64,000 nucleotides of DNA from Mycobacterium sp. MS1601 (GCF_001984215.1 NZ_CP019422.1:62001-126000); one strand, 5' to 3'. Counted from the stretch's first letter, positions 8,585 to 16,491 are shown. Notes: generated from the letters alone by a model not told the origin. A program made the numbers and translations.

Positions 8585-9550
8585 ATGAGCGCGATTTCCT
8601 CGACATCGACCCGCACCCCGATTCGGATGGTGGCCCGCTACGGGTACGTGCCGTTCATGCTGATCGGCCTCAACGGCGTCGGCATCGCCCTGGCCTCCTC
8701 CGGAGCGCCGAAAATCTGGTTGCTCGTGGTTTTGGTGGTCGCGATCGTGACGGCGTTCCTGGTCGAGCGAATCATTCCCTATGACTCCGAGTGGAACCAC
8801 GACCGCGCCGACAGCATCCGCGACCGCATTCACGTCGCGGTCAACGAAACCCTCATCCTGGCCAGCGTCGCCGCCATCCCGCTCCTGGCGGCGATCGTGC
8901 CCGCACCCCACTTGTGGCCGCAGCACTGGTCGTTCGTCGCGCAGGTCCTCACCGCGATTCTGGTCGCCGATTTCGGCATTACCGTCGTGCACCTGGCCAG
9001 CCACAAGGTCGGCCTGCTGTGGCGCTTCCACGCGGTGCATCACAGCATCACCCGCTTCTACAGCCTCAACGGCTTGATGAAACACCCGTTGCACCAAACC
9101 GTCGAGATGGCCGCTGGCGTCGTCCCGCTGATCCTGATCGGCCTGCCGGTCAACGTCGCCTCAGCGTTGGCGCTGGCGGTTGCCATTCAGCTGCTGTTGC
9201 AACACTCCAACGCCGACTACCGCATCGGCCCCGCAAAGTACGTGCTTGCCCTCAATGAAGGCCACCGCTTCCATCACCTCAAATGGGCCGGCGTCGGCGA
9301 TGTCAACTTCGGACTGTTCACCTTGATCTGGGATCACCTGATGCGCACCTACTCCTATGACCCGGCTCGCCGCTTCGACTCCACCCAGCTCGGCATGGCC
9401 GCCAAACCCGACTACCCCAGCGACTACCTGCACCAGATGATCTATCCGTTCACCCGCGGCGGGGGTTGCGCGCTGAAGTCCACGACCGCGACGCCGCACG
9501 GCGATGCGCAGACATCGGACTCCGACCCGGCCTCGAAGTATCGCTGCTGA
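8585..9550 (+). CDS. Sterol-desaturase/fatty-acid-hydroxylase family membrane protein
   Basis: 321 residues from the ATG at 8585; the open frame begins at 8510 but overlaps the AraC gene. It has several membrane segments and the histidine clusters of di-iron membrane hydroxylases: HLASH, HAVHH and GHRFHH, with additional His residues in KHPLHQ. By family knowledge such enzymes hydroxylate or desaturate lipid chains at the membrane. Its place between AraC and the CmtR/P-type ATPase unit suggests lipid remodelling as part of a metal-stress response, but that is inference. The C-terminal 30 residues are hydrophilic and unusual in composition. Confidence 0.8.
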   Translation: MSAISSTSTRTPIRMVARYGYVPFMLIGLNGVGIALASSGAPKIWLLVVLVVAIVTAFLVERIIPYDSEWNHDRADSIRDRIHVAVNETLILASVAAIPLLAAIVPAPHLWPQHWSFVAQVLTAILVADFGITVVHLASHKVGLLWRFHAVHHSITRFYSLNGLMKHPLHQTVEMAAGVVPLILIGLPVNVASALALAVAIQLLLQHSNADYRIGPAKYVLALNEGHRFHHLKWAGVGDVNFGLFTLIWDHLMRTYSYDPARRFDSTQLGMAAKPDYPSDYLHQMIYPFTRGGGCALKSTTATPHGDAQTSDSDPASKYRC

Positions 9551-9557
9551 CCGGTTA

Positions 9558-9577
9558 TCATCGTTGTATGACGATGA
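9558..9577. promoter_or_regulatory. Inverted repeat over the cmtR start, putative operator
   Basis: TCATCGT-TGTATG-ACGATGA is a perfect 7-bp inverted repeat whose spacer contains the ATG at 9568. No ribosome-binding site precedes the ATG, which points to a leaderless, start-site-repressed transcript. Confidence 0.5.
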
Positions 9578-9975
9578 ATAAGGCGGGTGGTTGCCTCGCC
9601 GACACGACGTCGGGGGAATCGAATCTCGATGCCGCGGTGGCGCTGTTTCACAGTCTGTCCGACTCGGCCCGGTTGGCGATCGTGCGCCGCCTGGCCGACG
9701 GGGAGGCCCGCGTGGTCGACCTGATCGGGGAGCTGGGCCTGGCGCAGTCCACGGTGTCGGCGCATGTGGCGTGTCTGCGGGACTGCGGGCTGGTGACCGG
9801 TCGTCCCGAAGGTCGGCAGGTGTTCTACTCGCTGACCCGCCCCGAGCTGCTCGACCTGCTGGCCGCGGCCGAGACGCTGTTGGCCGCCACCGGCAATGCC
9901 GTCGCCTTGTGTCCCAACTACGGAAACCGTTCGCGCACCGACGCGACGACTGATCCCCAGGAGACTGACCGATGA
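9568..9975 (+). CDS. cmtR: CmtR-like Cd(II)/Pb(II)-sensing ArsR-family repressor
   Basis: 135 residues of winged helix, with a recognition helix LGLAQSTVSAHVACLRDCGL. The CLRDCGLV segment and the late ALCPNYG cysteine correspond to the pair of helix-4 cysteines plus C-terminal Cys known from the Mycobacterium tuberculosis Cd/Pb sensor CmtR. That makes Cd(II)/Pb(II) the likely signals. Translation is coupled to the P-type ATPase gene by a 4-base overlap. The ATG at 9568 is preferred because it lies inside an operator-like palindrome and the upstream extension belongs to the preceding gene. Assignment as CmtR rather than another ArsR subtype rests on the Cys pattern. Confidence 0.83.
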   Translation: MTMNKAGGCLADTTSGESNLDAAVALFHSLSDSARLAIVRRLADGEARVVDLIGELGLAQSTVSAHVACLRDCGLVTGRPEGRQVFYSLTRPELLDLLAAAETLLAATGNAVALCPNYGNRSRTDATTDPQETDR

Positions 9976-11939
9976 GCGATGCGTGCGGCTGCGGCAACGA
10001 CGAACCCCGCAGCGCCGACGAGCAGGAACATGAGCCCGAACGGCTCTGGCAGATCAAGGAAATGCAGCTCGCCGCCCTCTCAGGGATTTTCCTGCTGGCG
10101 GGGGTGATTGCGGGATTCATGAACGCCGCTGAACCGGTGGTCCTCACGCTGCAAGCGGTGGCGTTGTTGGCCGGCGCCTACACCTTCGTGCCGTCCACGC
10201 TGCGACGGCTGGCCAAGGGCAAGATCGGGGTGGGCACGCTGATGACCGTCGCCGCGGTGGGTGCGGTGATCCTCGGCGAGGTGGGTGAGGCCGCGATGCT
10301 GGCCTTCCTGTTCTCCATCAGCGAGGGACTGGAGGAGTACTCGCTGGCGCGCACGCGCCGCGGTCTGCGTGCGCTGTTGTCACTGGTGCCTGATGAGGCC
10401 ACGGTGCTGCGTGACGGCGCCGAAATAACTGTTGCGCCTGCCGATTTGCGGATCGGTGACCGGATGCTGGTCAAGCCCGGTGAACGGGTCGCGACCGACG
10501 GCATCGTCCGCCACGGCCGCACCGCACTCGACGTCTCGGCCATCACCGGGGAGTCGGTGCCCGTCGAAGCCGGGCCAGGTGATGAGGTGTACGCCGGGTC
10601 GATCAACGGCACCGGGGTGCTGGAGGTGGAGGTCAGCACCACCGCCGAGGACAACTCGCTGGCCCGCATCGTGCGCATCGTGGAAGCCGAGCAGTCCCGC
10701 AAAGGCGCCTCCCAGCGCTTGGCCGACCGCATCGCCAAACCCCTGGTGCCGGGGATCATGGTCGTCGCCGGGCTGATCGCGGTGATCGGCAGCGTGTTCG
10801 GGGACTCGGCCACCTGGATCGAACGTGCCCTGGTGGTGCTGGTCGCCGCCTCGCCGTGCGCCCTGGCGATCTCGGTGCCGGTCACCGTGGTGGCCGCCAT
10901 CGGCGCCGCCAGCAAGCTCGGCGCGCTGGTCAAGGGCGGCGCCGCACTGGAAGGGCTGGGCAAGATCCGCGGCGTCGCACTGGACAAGACCGGCACGCTC
11001 ACCGCGAATCGGCCCGCCGTCATCGACGTGGCCACCACCAACGGTGCCACTCGCGAGCAGGTACTTGATGTGGCGGCGGCACTGGAAGCGCGCAGCGAGC
11101 ACCCGCTGGCCGCGGCGATCCTCGCCGCAGCCGAGGACGTCATCGCTGCCGCCGACGTCGAGGCCGTCACCGGTGCCGGGCTCACCGGATGCCGCGATGG
11201 GTGCACCATCCGGCTGGGTCGACCGGGCTGGCTGGAGCCCGGGCCGCTGGCCGGTGACGTCGCGCGGATGCAGCGGGCCGGCGCCACTGCGGTCCTCGTC
11301 GAAGACGACGGGCAGCTGATCGGCGCGATCGCGGTGCGCGATGAACTGCGGCCCGAGGCCGCCGAAGTGGTCGCCCAACTGCGCCGCGACGGCTATCACG
11401 TGGCGATGCTCACCGGCGACAACCACGCCACCGCCGCCGCATTGGCCCACGATGTCGGGATCGAGGCCGTGCACGCCGAGCTACGCCCCGAAGACAAAGC
11501 CCGACTGATCGAACAGCTGCGCGCCCAGCGTCCCACGGCGATGGTCGGCGATGGCGTCAACGACGCTCCCGCGCTGGCGACCGCCGACCTGGGTATCGCG
11601 ATGGGTGCGATGGGCACCGACGTGGCCATCGAGACCGCCGATGTCGCGTTGATGGGTGAAGACCTGCGCCACCTGCCTCAAGCGTTCCGCCACGCACGGC
11701 GGGCCCGGCGGATCATGCTGCAAAACGTCGCCCTGTCTTTGGGTTTGATCATCGCGCTGGTGCCGCTGGCACTGTTCGGTGTACTTGGTCTGGCCGCCGT
11801 GGTGCTCGTCCATGAACTCGCCGAGATCGTGGTCATCGCCAACGGTGTACGGGCCGGGCGCACCACACCGCTGGCCCCCGCGCCGGTCGATCCAGCCGCC
11901 AGTCCCACCAGCACAGCACCGGTAGGCGCGCCGTCATGA
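9972..11939 (+). CDS. Heavy-metal P1B-type ATPase (Cd/Zn/Pb exporter, CtpG-like)
   Basis: 655 residues. It has the actuator loop ITGES, the transmembrane metal-site motif SPC (residues 294-296), DKTGT with the phosphorylated Asp at 337, the SEHP motif of the nucleotide domain, and GDGVNDAP. The SPC motif and flanking sequence fit Zn/Cd/Pb rather than Cu pumps. There is no N-terminal ferredoxin-like metal domain, only a short Cys-rich start (SDACGCGNDEP). In M. tuberculosis the CmtR-controlled pump is CtpG, and gene order and size match that pair. The 4-base overlap with the repressor gene supports co-regulation. Confidence 0.92.
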   Translation: MSDACGCGNDEPRSADEQEHEPERLWQIKEMQLAALSGIFLLAGVIAGFMNAAEPVVLTLQAVALLAGAYTFVPSTLRRLAKGKIGVGTLMTVAAVGAVILGEVGEAAMLAFLFSISEGLEEYSLARTRRGLRALLSLVPDEATVLRDGAEITVAPADLRIGDRMLVKPGERVATDGIVRHGRTALDVSAITGESVPVEAGPGDEVYAGSINGTGVLEVEVSTTAEDNSLARIVRIVEAEQSRKGASQRLADRIAKPLVPGIMVVAGLIAVIGSVFGDSATWIERALVVLVAASPCALAISVPVTVVAAIGAASKLGALVKGGAALEGLGKIRGVALDKTGTLTANRPAVIDVATTNGATREQVLDVAAALEARSEHPLAAAILAAAEDVIAAADVEAVTGAGLTGCRDGCTIRLGRPGWLEPGPLAGDVARMQRAGATAVLVEDDGQLIGAIAVRDELRPEAAEVVAQLRRDGYHVAMLTGDNHATAAALAHDVGIEAVHAELRPEDKARLIEQLRAQRPTAMVGDGVNDAPALATADLGIAMGAMGTDVAIETADVALMGEDLRHLPQAFRHARRARRIMLQNVALSLGLIIALVPLALFGVLGLAAVVLVHELAEIVVIANGVRAGRTTPLAPAPVDPAASPTSTAPVGAPS

Positions 11940-12006
11940 CCGCCGGCCACACCGGCGTTACAGCTGGTGGGCAGGCGAAAGCGGCTGCAGACATGGGGCC
12001 AGGGGC

Positions 12007-12609
12007 ATGATCTTGTCCTCCGTCTTGCCCGCCATCGGCCTGTTCATCGTCACCAACATCGACGACATCATCGTGCTCTCGCTGTTTTTCGCCCGCGGCG
12101 CGGGACAACGGGGGACAACGGCGCGGATCACCGCGGGGCAATACCTGGGATTCGCCGGGATTCTGGGCGCGGCGGTGCTCGTGACGCTGGGCGCGGGCGC
12201 GTTCTTGCCCCCGGAGGTCATTCCGTACTTCGGGCTCATCCCCCTGGCCCTGGGACTGTGGGCGGCCTGGCAAGCGTGGCGGGGCAACGACGATGACGAC
12301 GACGACGACGGCAAAGTTGCGGGCAAGAACGTTGGTGTCTTGACCGTCGCCGCAGTCACTTTCGCCAATGGCGGAGACAACATCGGGGTCTACGTTCCGG
12401 TCTTTTTGAGCGTGGGACCTGCCGCCGTAGTGGCCTACTGCATCGTCTTCCTCGCCCTCGTCGCGGTCCTCGTCCTCGCCGCTAAATTCGTCGCCACCCG
12501 CCGGCCCATCGCCGAAGTCCTGGAACGCTGGGAACACGTCCTCTTCCCGATCGTGTTGATCGGTCTCGGCATTTTCATCCTGGTCCACGGTCTCGCCTTT
12601 GAGAACTAA
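12007..12609 (+). CDS. cadD: CadD-family cadmium resistance transporter
   Basis: 200 residues with five or six hydrophobic segments. Family hallmarks are the opening FIVTNIDDIIVLSLFFA and the mid-protein FANGGDNIGVYVP, both typical of CadD proteins. A cytoplasmic loop contains a run of seven Asp (residues 99-105 approximately) that could weakly bind divalent metal. CadD confers cadmium resistance in Gram-positives, presumably by export. It lies 67 bases downstream of the P-type ATPase and shares its orientation, so it is likely part of the CmtR regulon. Confidence 0.87.
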   Translation: MILSSVLPAIGLFIVTNIDDIIVLSLFFARGAGQRGTTARITAGQYLGFAGILGAAVLVTLGAGAFLPPEVIPYFGLIPLALGLWAAWQAWRGNDDDDDDDGKVAGKNVGVLTVAAVTFANGGDNIGVYVPVFLSVGPAAVVAYCIVFLALVAVLVLAAKFVATRRPIAEVLERWEHVLFPIVLIGLGIFILVHGLAFEN

Positions 12610-13267
12610 GCAGCCAGAAACGTCGGCGGTGACATCGCCGTCCACAACGTGGCCGTCGCGAGGGTTTGTCAGGACCAGCGTCAGGCGATGTGTCGCCGCC
12701 GTCGCGGCCGTTGTCGCCGCGACAGGCCTGGTCACCGGCTGCACCACCGGCGAGGATGCCGTCGCCCAAGGCGGCACCTTCGACTTCGTCTCGCCCGGCG
12801 GCCAGACCGCGATCTTCTATGACCCACCCTCGACGCGGGGCACGATCGGCGATCTGAGCGGACCCGACTTGTTCACCGACACACCGATCCGGCTGTCGGA
12901 TTTCACCGGAAAAGTGGTTCTCATCAATGTGTGGGGCTCCTGGTGTGCGCCGTGTCGCACCGAAACTCCGGAGCTGGAAACGGTGTACACCGAATATCGC
13001 GACCGGGGCGTGCAGTTCCTCGGCATCGACGTCCGCGACAACCGCGACACCGCACGCGATTTCGTGACCGACCGCAACGTGCAATATCCCTCCATCTTCG
13101 ACCCCTCGCTGCGCAGCCTCATCACCCTGGGACGCAACTATCCGACCAGCGTGGTGCCCACCACGATGGTCCTCGACCGCCAGCACAGAGTCGCGGCGGT
13201 GTACCTCATGGCACTACTAGCCGAAGACCTACGACCACTACTAGACCGGCTGACCACCGAGCCCTGA
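12599..13267 (+). CDS. TlpA/thioredoxin-like lipoprotein
   Basis: About 222 residues. An N-terminal signal with lipobox LVTGC (Cys around residue 48) marks an exported lipoprotein. A redoxin domain follows, with the thioredoxin motif WCAPC and the cis-Pro region SVVPTTMVLD. It would act outside the membrane as a thiol-disulfide reductase, resembling CcsX/ResA/TlpA. Starts are uncertain: a TTG at 12599 overlaps cadD by 11 bases, and a GTG at 12629 gives a more normal signal peptide. It is the last gene of the cadmium unit; a role in protecting exported thiols from metal stress is inference. Confidence 0.83.
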   Translation: MRTKQPETSAVTSPSTTWPSRGFVRTSVRRCVAAVAAVVAATGLVTGCTTGEDAVAQGGTFDFVSPGGQTAIFYDPPSTRGTIGDLSGPDLFTDTPIRLSDFTGKVVLINVWGSWCAPCRTETPELETVYTEYRDRGVQFLGIDVRDNRDTARDFVTDRNVQYPSIFDPSLRSLITLGRNYPTSVVPTTMVLDRQHRVAAVYLMALLAEDLRPLLDRLTTEP

Positions 13268-13373
13268 CACACACCTCATGAATCTCGTGCTCGGCGATGG
13301 TCAGGCGAGCGCGAGGAACAGCTCCACTACGCATCCATGGTTTGACTGAGACCGCGCGACGCCCCACCGAATC

Positions 13374-13418
13374 TGTCTGGTTTCGAGAGAATTTTGGACG
13401 TCTCAGTTTCTGTCTCGC
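13374..13418. repeat. Resolvase-site-like motif, copy A
   Basis: Two short elements, TGTCTGGTTTCGAGAGAA at 13374-13391 and TCTCAGTTTCTGTCTCGC at 13401-13418, recur in the same order and orientation at 15117 and 15189, with about 16/18 and 14/18 matches. They bracket the DUF3703/CadC-like/DsbA-like genes. The layout is reminiscent of serine-resolvase sub-sites, but no resolvase gene is visible here. Confidence 0.4.
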
Positions 13419-13437
13419 GCGTGCTCGCTTGGGTGGG

Positions 13438-13776
13438 TTAGCTGGTCAGCGTGGCGAGGTCGTCAGGTATGAGCATCGGGGTCATCAGCCCGGCAGCGAC
13501 ACGGCCGGTGTTGCCCACGGGGTACCGCCCGCTCAGCGAGCCTGGCGCCGCGACGATGAGGCGCACGACCTGGCCGAGCGCTTCGCGGCGGTCGCGTTGG
13601 CGCAGCGCGAGCGCCAACATCGCGGCGTGGTTGCAGGTATGCAGCCACGGGTCGGGCTGCGACACGATGTGCGCCCGCTCCAGATGTCGCCACCGAGTCG
13701 TCGCGTCGGCGGCGTTCTTGGCGGCCGCCATCTCGTTGCGGTAGACCAGGGCGGCCTGGTCGCTGATCCGTGTCAT
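13438..13776 (-). CDS. DUF3703 family protein
   Basis: 112 residues. The sequence contains the family core LERAHIVSQPDPWLHTCNHAAML and ends with RYPVGNTGR followed by PIPDDLATL, matching DUF3703. These small proteins are found near arsenic, copper and cadmium resistance genes, and their function is unknown. The stop is 17 bases after copy A of the resolvase-site-like motif. It is transcribed away from the CadC-like gene, in the same direction, and may be in the same minus-strand unit. Confidence 0.75.
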   Translation of the reverse strand: MTRISDQAALVYRNEMAAAKNAADATTRWRHLERAHIVSQPDPWLHTCNHAAMLALALRQRDRREALGQVVRLIVAAPGSLSGRYPVGNTGRVAAGLMTPMLIPDDLATLTS

Positions 13777-14021
13777 CGGGTGCTCCTCTCGGGGCGGTCA
13801 GCCTCGTCGCTGCAGGTTGGCTGCCGACTTAGCGGGTGCGGTGGTGCTGCTCTTGGCGTCTGGCCCAGGGGTGGGGGCGCAGCACTGGCATCCGACCTCA
13901 ACGGCAGCCGCGGTGCGTGTAGGTGTGATGACGGGTAGGACGGGCCGGGTTGCACCACCGGTCGCGGTCGTTCCGCCTCGGGTTCGGCGGCGCTACTGGA
14001 TCCGCAGCACGCATCAGACAC
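13773..14021 (-). CDS. Short Cys-containing ORF, possibly the N-terminal remnant of a metal transporter
   Basis: An open frame of 82 codons that overlaps the CadC-like stop (14014-14016) at one end and the DUF3703 start at the other. Only the first 20 residues (MSDACCGSSSAAEPEAE) look protein-like; they resemble the Cys-rich beginnings of metal transporters such as the P-type ATPase at 9972. The rest is Pro/Ser/Arg-rich and has no membrane segments. A second frame in the same stretch encodes a Cys-containing tail (EVGCQCCAPTPGPD), so a frameshift is possible. It may be a coupled small metal-binding protein or a decayed transporter. Confidence 0.3.
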   Translation of the reverse strand: MSDACCGSSSAAEPEAERPRPVVQPGPSYPSSHLHAPRLPLRSDASAAPPPLGQTPRAAPPHPLSRQPTCSDEADRPERSTR

Positions 14022-14403
14022 GATCAGGCTCCTTCCCGGCGGCCACGTTCACCGTGGGCAGCACCGCGGCCATCAACTGACGTCCACGCTCGGTCAGCCG
14101 GTACATCACCAACTTTCCCTGCCGCCGCGAGGACACCAGCGAGGCGTTCTTGAGCTGGCGCAAATGATGCGACACCAAACCCTGTGGGAGGCCAATCACC
14201 CAGGCCATGTCGCATACGCACAGCTCATCGCCGGCCGCCAACGCCGCGGCGATCGACAACCGGGTGGCATCACTCAAGCCGCGGGCTGCCGCGGCCGCGG
14301 CCTGCACCGTGGCGATGTCCGGCACCGCGGTCCGGATCTGCTCCGCGTGGGGCAGGTCCAAACACAGCAGATCGCAGGTACCCAGCGGCTCGCTCATATC
14401 CAT
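14014..14403 (-). CDS. CadC-like ArsR-family metal repressor
   Basis: 129 residues. The N-terminal TCDLLCLDLPHAEQIR with two Cys, followed by the core LCVCD motif, is the metal-ligand pattern of CadC/SmtB repressors that sense Cd, Pb or Zn. The DNA-binding region reads IGLPQGLVSHHLRQLKNASL. Two starts are possible (14403 and 14397). It is divergent from the DsbA-like gene, with only 18 bases between the two ATG codons, and a CATAT-N14-ATATG symmetric element fills that gap. The repressor therefore probably controls both genes. Confidence 0.85.
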   Translation of the reverse strand: MDMSEPLGTCDLLCLDLPHAEQIRTAVPDIATVQAAAAAARGLSDATRLSIAAALAAGDELCVCDMAWVIGLPQGLVSHHLRQLKNASLVSSRRQGKLVMYRLTERGRQLMAAVLPTVNVAAGKEPDRV

Positions 14404-14424
14404 ATACTAAAGTACGTCGATATG
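14401..14424. promoter_or_regulatory. Shared operator between CadC-like and DsbA-like genes
   Basis: CATAT at 14401-14405 and ATATG at 14420-14424 form an inverted repeat spanning both start codons, with GTACGTCGAT between. With 18 bases between divergent ATG codons there is no room for leaders, so both messages should be leaderless and a single bound repressor would block both. Confidence 0.45.
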
Positions 14425-15108
14425 AGTATGAAAGGCCTCGGCTCGATCCTGGCCAACACCCGCGTGCTCCTCACGATCTTCGTCATCGCGGTCGCCACCG
14501 TTGCGACGGTGGTGTTTCTTTCAGTGCGCGATACCGGCTCGACGGCCGAGGTTGCACTCGACGATTCAACCGCCGGCCAGACAGTCCGAGACAACAGCCA
14601 CCGACTGAACTCAGTACCCGACAGCGATATCTACTTCGTCGAGTTCCTCGACTTCGAATGCGAAGGCTGCCGCGCGCTCTACCCGGTCGTCGAGCAGCTG
14701 CGCGCCGAGTACGGCGACCGGGTGAACTTCGTGCTGCGCTACTTCCCGCTGCGCTCCCACTTCAACGCCGAACGCGCCGCCCGCGCTGTCGAAGCCGCCG
14801 CCCAGCAAGGCCAACTCGAAGCCATGTACAAGAAAATGTATGAGACACAGGCCGAATGGGGTGAACAACAGGTTCCGGCCGACGACGTGTTCCGCGAGTT
14901 CGCCCAACAACTTGGCCTCGACATGGGCGCGTTCGACGCCACCTACAACGACCCCGCAACCCTGGAGCGCATCCAACTCGACGTCAGCGACGGCACCGCA
15001 CTAGGCGTCCAAGGCACCCCCACCTTCTTCATCAACGACGAACGCATCCAACCCCGCAGCTATGAAGACCTCACCACCGCACTCGACCAAGCATTGGGGC
15101 GCAGCTAG
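14422..15108 (+). CDS. DsbA-family thiol-disulfide oxidoreductase, membrane anchored
   Basis: 228 residues from ATG 14422; the open frame from 14164 is antisense to the repressor and rejected. An N-terminal segment (VLLTIFVIAVATVATVVFL) anchors it in the membrane. The thioredoxin fold follows, with the active site FECEGC (a CEGC redox pair) and the cis-Pro loop GVQGTPTFFIN, typical of DSBA/thioredoxin_4 proteins. It would oxidise or isomerise exported thiols. Control by an adjacent metal repressor suggests induction by thiol-reactive metals. The stop is 9 bases before copy B of the resolvase-site-like motif. Confidence 0.85.
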   Translation: MSMKGLGSILANTRVLLTIFVIAVATVATVVFLSVRDTGSTAEVALDDSTAGQTVRDNSHRLNSVPDSDIYFVEFLDFECEGCRALYPVVEQLRAEYGDRVNFVLRYFPLRSHFNAERAARAVEAAAQQGQLEAMYKKMYETQAEWGEQQVPADDVFREFAQQLGLDMGAFDATYNDPATLERIQLDVSDGTALGVQGTPTFFINDERIQPRSYEDLTTALDQALGRS

Positions 15109-15116
15109 GGCGGCTG

Positions 15117-15206
15117 TGTCTCGTTTCTAGAGAAACGAGACAGCCATGCACGGCCTAACTTGTGTTCGCATAGCGCCAGGTCGCGGTGTCTCATTTCTTG
15201 TCTCAC
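15117..15206. repeat. Resolvase-site-like motif, copy B, with an 11-bp inverted repeat
   Basis: TGTCTCGTTTC at 15117-15127 and GAAACGAGACA at 15132-15142 form a perfect 11-bp inverted repeat around TAGA. TCTCATTTCTTGTCTCAC follows at 15189-15206. The order and sequence match copy A at 13374-13418, but the two elements are 72 rather than 27 bases apart. There is no T-run, so the hairpin is not a good terminator. Confidence 0.4.
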
Positions 15207-15351
15207 ACCTGTGATCGACGACGGTGAATACGCATCTGGAGTGAACTCACCGACGATGAAACGGGCATATCGCGGGTATAAACCGGTCAGCGAGCGGAGG
15301 TCCTCCCCTCGCCACGGGCCTTCGCGGGCAGGCGCGTCAGCAACAGCTTGA

Positions 15352-15696
15352 CTAATGCAGATAAGTGCGTCCGTAACGGTCGTGCGCATCCTGGCTCGCA
15401 TCAGCGATCAGCGCGACCCGACGGTTCAGCAGGATTGAGATCGCGAATTCTGTGGCCTCACGGCCCCAGCATGCCTGGGTGTAACCCGGCCGCTTGGTCT
15501 CCGGGGTGTCGATGCCCAGCACGCGCACTCGAAGACGTCCGCGAGCGTCGTCGAGGACGTCCACTGTGTCACCGTCAACCACGCGCAGCACTGTCGCCGT
15601 GGCTGCTGCCGCCTCAACCGGAGCGGCGCACGCCGAGGCGGGGGCCGCCGCCACAGCGGCGACCAATGTCAACGCAATCGCCAAACGTGTTCTCAC
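15352..15696 (-). CDS. Thermonuclease (SNase)-like secreted protein, probably truncated
   Basis: About 114 residues from a GTG at 15696, beginning with a signal peptide (LAIALTLVAAVAAAPASACA). The staphylococcal-nuclease core is recognisable: VVDGDTVDV, VRVLGIDTPE and DAHDRYGRTYL, with the catalytic Arg/Asp/Glu motifs present. The family normally continues 30-40 residues past the DRYGR motif; here a stop follows four codons later. No continuation was found in the other frames, so the 3' end appears lost, close to copy B of the resolvase-site-like motif. It may be inactive. Confidence 0.7.
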   Translation of the reverse strand: MRTRLAIALTLVAAVAAAPASACAAPVEAAAATATVLRVVDGDTVDVLDDARGRLRVRVLGIDTPETKRPGYTQACWGREATEFAISILLNRRVALIADASQDAHDRYGRTYLH

Positions 15697-15750
15697 GTAT
15701 CCATTTTCATGCCCGCATCGACAACCGCCCGCACGAATTTCGGCCACACG

Positions 15751-16491
15751 TCACGGCTCGGCAAGTTCGGCGATCAACGCTTCCACCCGCGCAGCGCTTC
15801 CGGGGTCCATCGGCTTGCCTGTTTCGGCAGACTCCACCAGCTCCGCCGAGAGTCCGCCCACCGCGGCCGCCTCACCGGCGCTCAGGTTCGCCCGGCGCCG
15901 TGCGGCGTAGAGCCGCTGGCCCAGTGAGGCTTCCGGATGGGCCGCAGCTTTCAGCATGAGTTCGTCGTAGCGGCGGCGAATGAGCCCCAGAGACTTGACC
16001 ACCTCAGCCGGCGAGCCCTGGCTGTGGCGCATCGCCCGCGCGGCAAGAGCCTCCAGCTTGCGCAGATCAGCCAGGATCGTCGACGCGCGTTTTACGAAGT
16101 CCGGTGACGAGGCCGGGGGCAGATCGTCGATCGCAGTGTCGAAACGGGCCAAGGCCAACTTGAGCGCATCCACCACCAGCACAGCGTTCTCGGACCCATC
16201 CGGCGGCGAGGCAGCCACTTCATCAGCCGTGCCTCCGGCCCGGATACGCGCTATCGTTCCTGCCGGCCACTGCAAAAGTTCTTCCAGGGTGTGCCGGGTG
16301 CGCTCCCTGGGCCAGGACCGGCCTTTCTCAAAGTGAATCAGCGCCGGGGCTGTGATGACTTTCAGGCGTGCCAGCTCGCGCTGGGAAATACCCAATTCAC
16401 GTCGGCGAGCTGCGACAGCGGCACCAGCGCGGGCAATCCCGTCGTCTGTGTCGCCTTCCTTCACCGCGTCAGTGTAACCAGCGGTTATCAC
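15751..16491 (-). CDS. Double-HTH (XRE-type) regulator, paralogue of the proteins at 40.5 and 42.7 kb
   Basis: 246 residues from a GTG. An N-terminal XRE helix-turn-helix (AARRRELGISQRELARL, then HFEKGRSWPRERTR) is linked by a helical middle region to a second HTH-like C-terminal block (LGQRLYAARRRANLSAGEAA). The same two-block layout and the motif FEKGRSWPR occur in the XRE gene at 40457 and the FHA-fused gene at 42652, so the three are paralogues. It is divergent from a frameshifted whiB across a region rich in TTAGC repeats, the likely operators. DNA binding is well supported; its targets are inferred. Confidence 0.75.
   Translation of the reverse strand: MITAGYTDAVKEGDTDDGIARAGAAVAARRRELGISQRELARLKVITAPALIHFEKGRSWPRERTRHTLEELLQWPAGTIARIRAGGTADEVAASPPDGSENAVLVVDALKLALARFDTAIDDLPPASSPDFVKRASTILADLRKLEALAARAMRHSQGSPAEVVKSLGLIRRRYDELMLKAAAHPEASLGQRLYAARRRANLSAGEAAAVGGLSAELVESAETGKPMDPGSAARVEALIAELAEP

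Noticed and set aside
15105..15401. 98-codon minus-strand ORF between the DsbA-like gene and the nuclease
   Set aside because: It has no domain, overlaps the resolvase-like site and does not continue the nuclease sequence.
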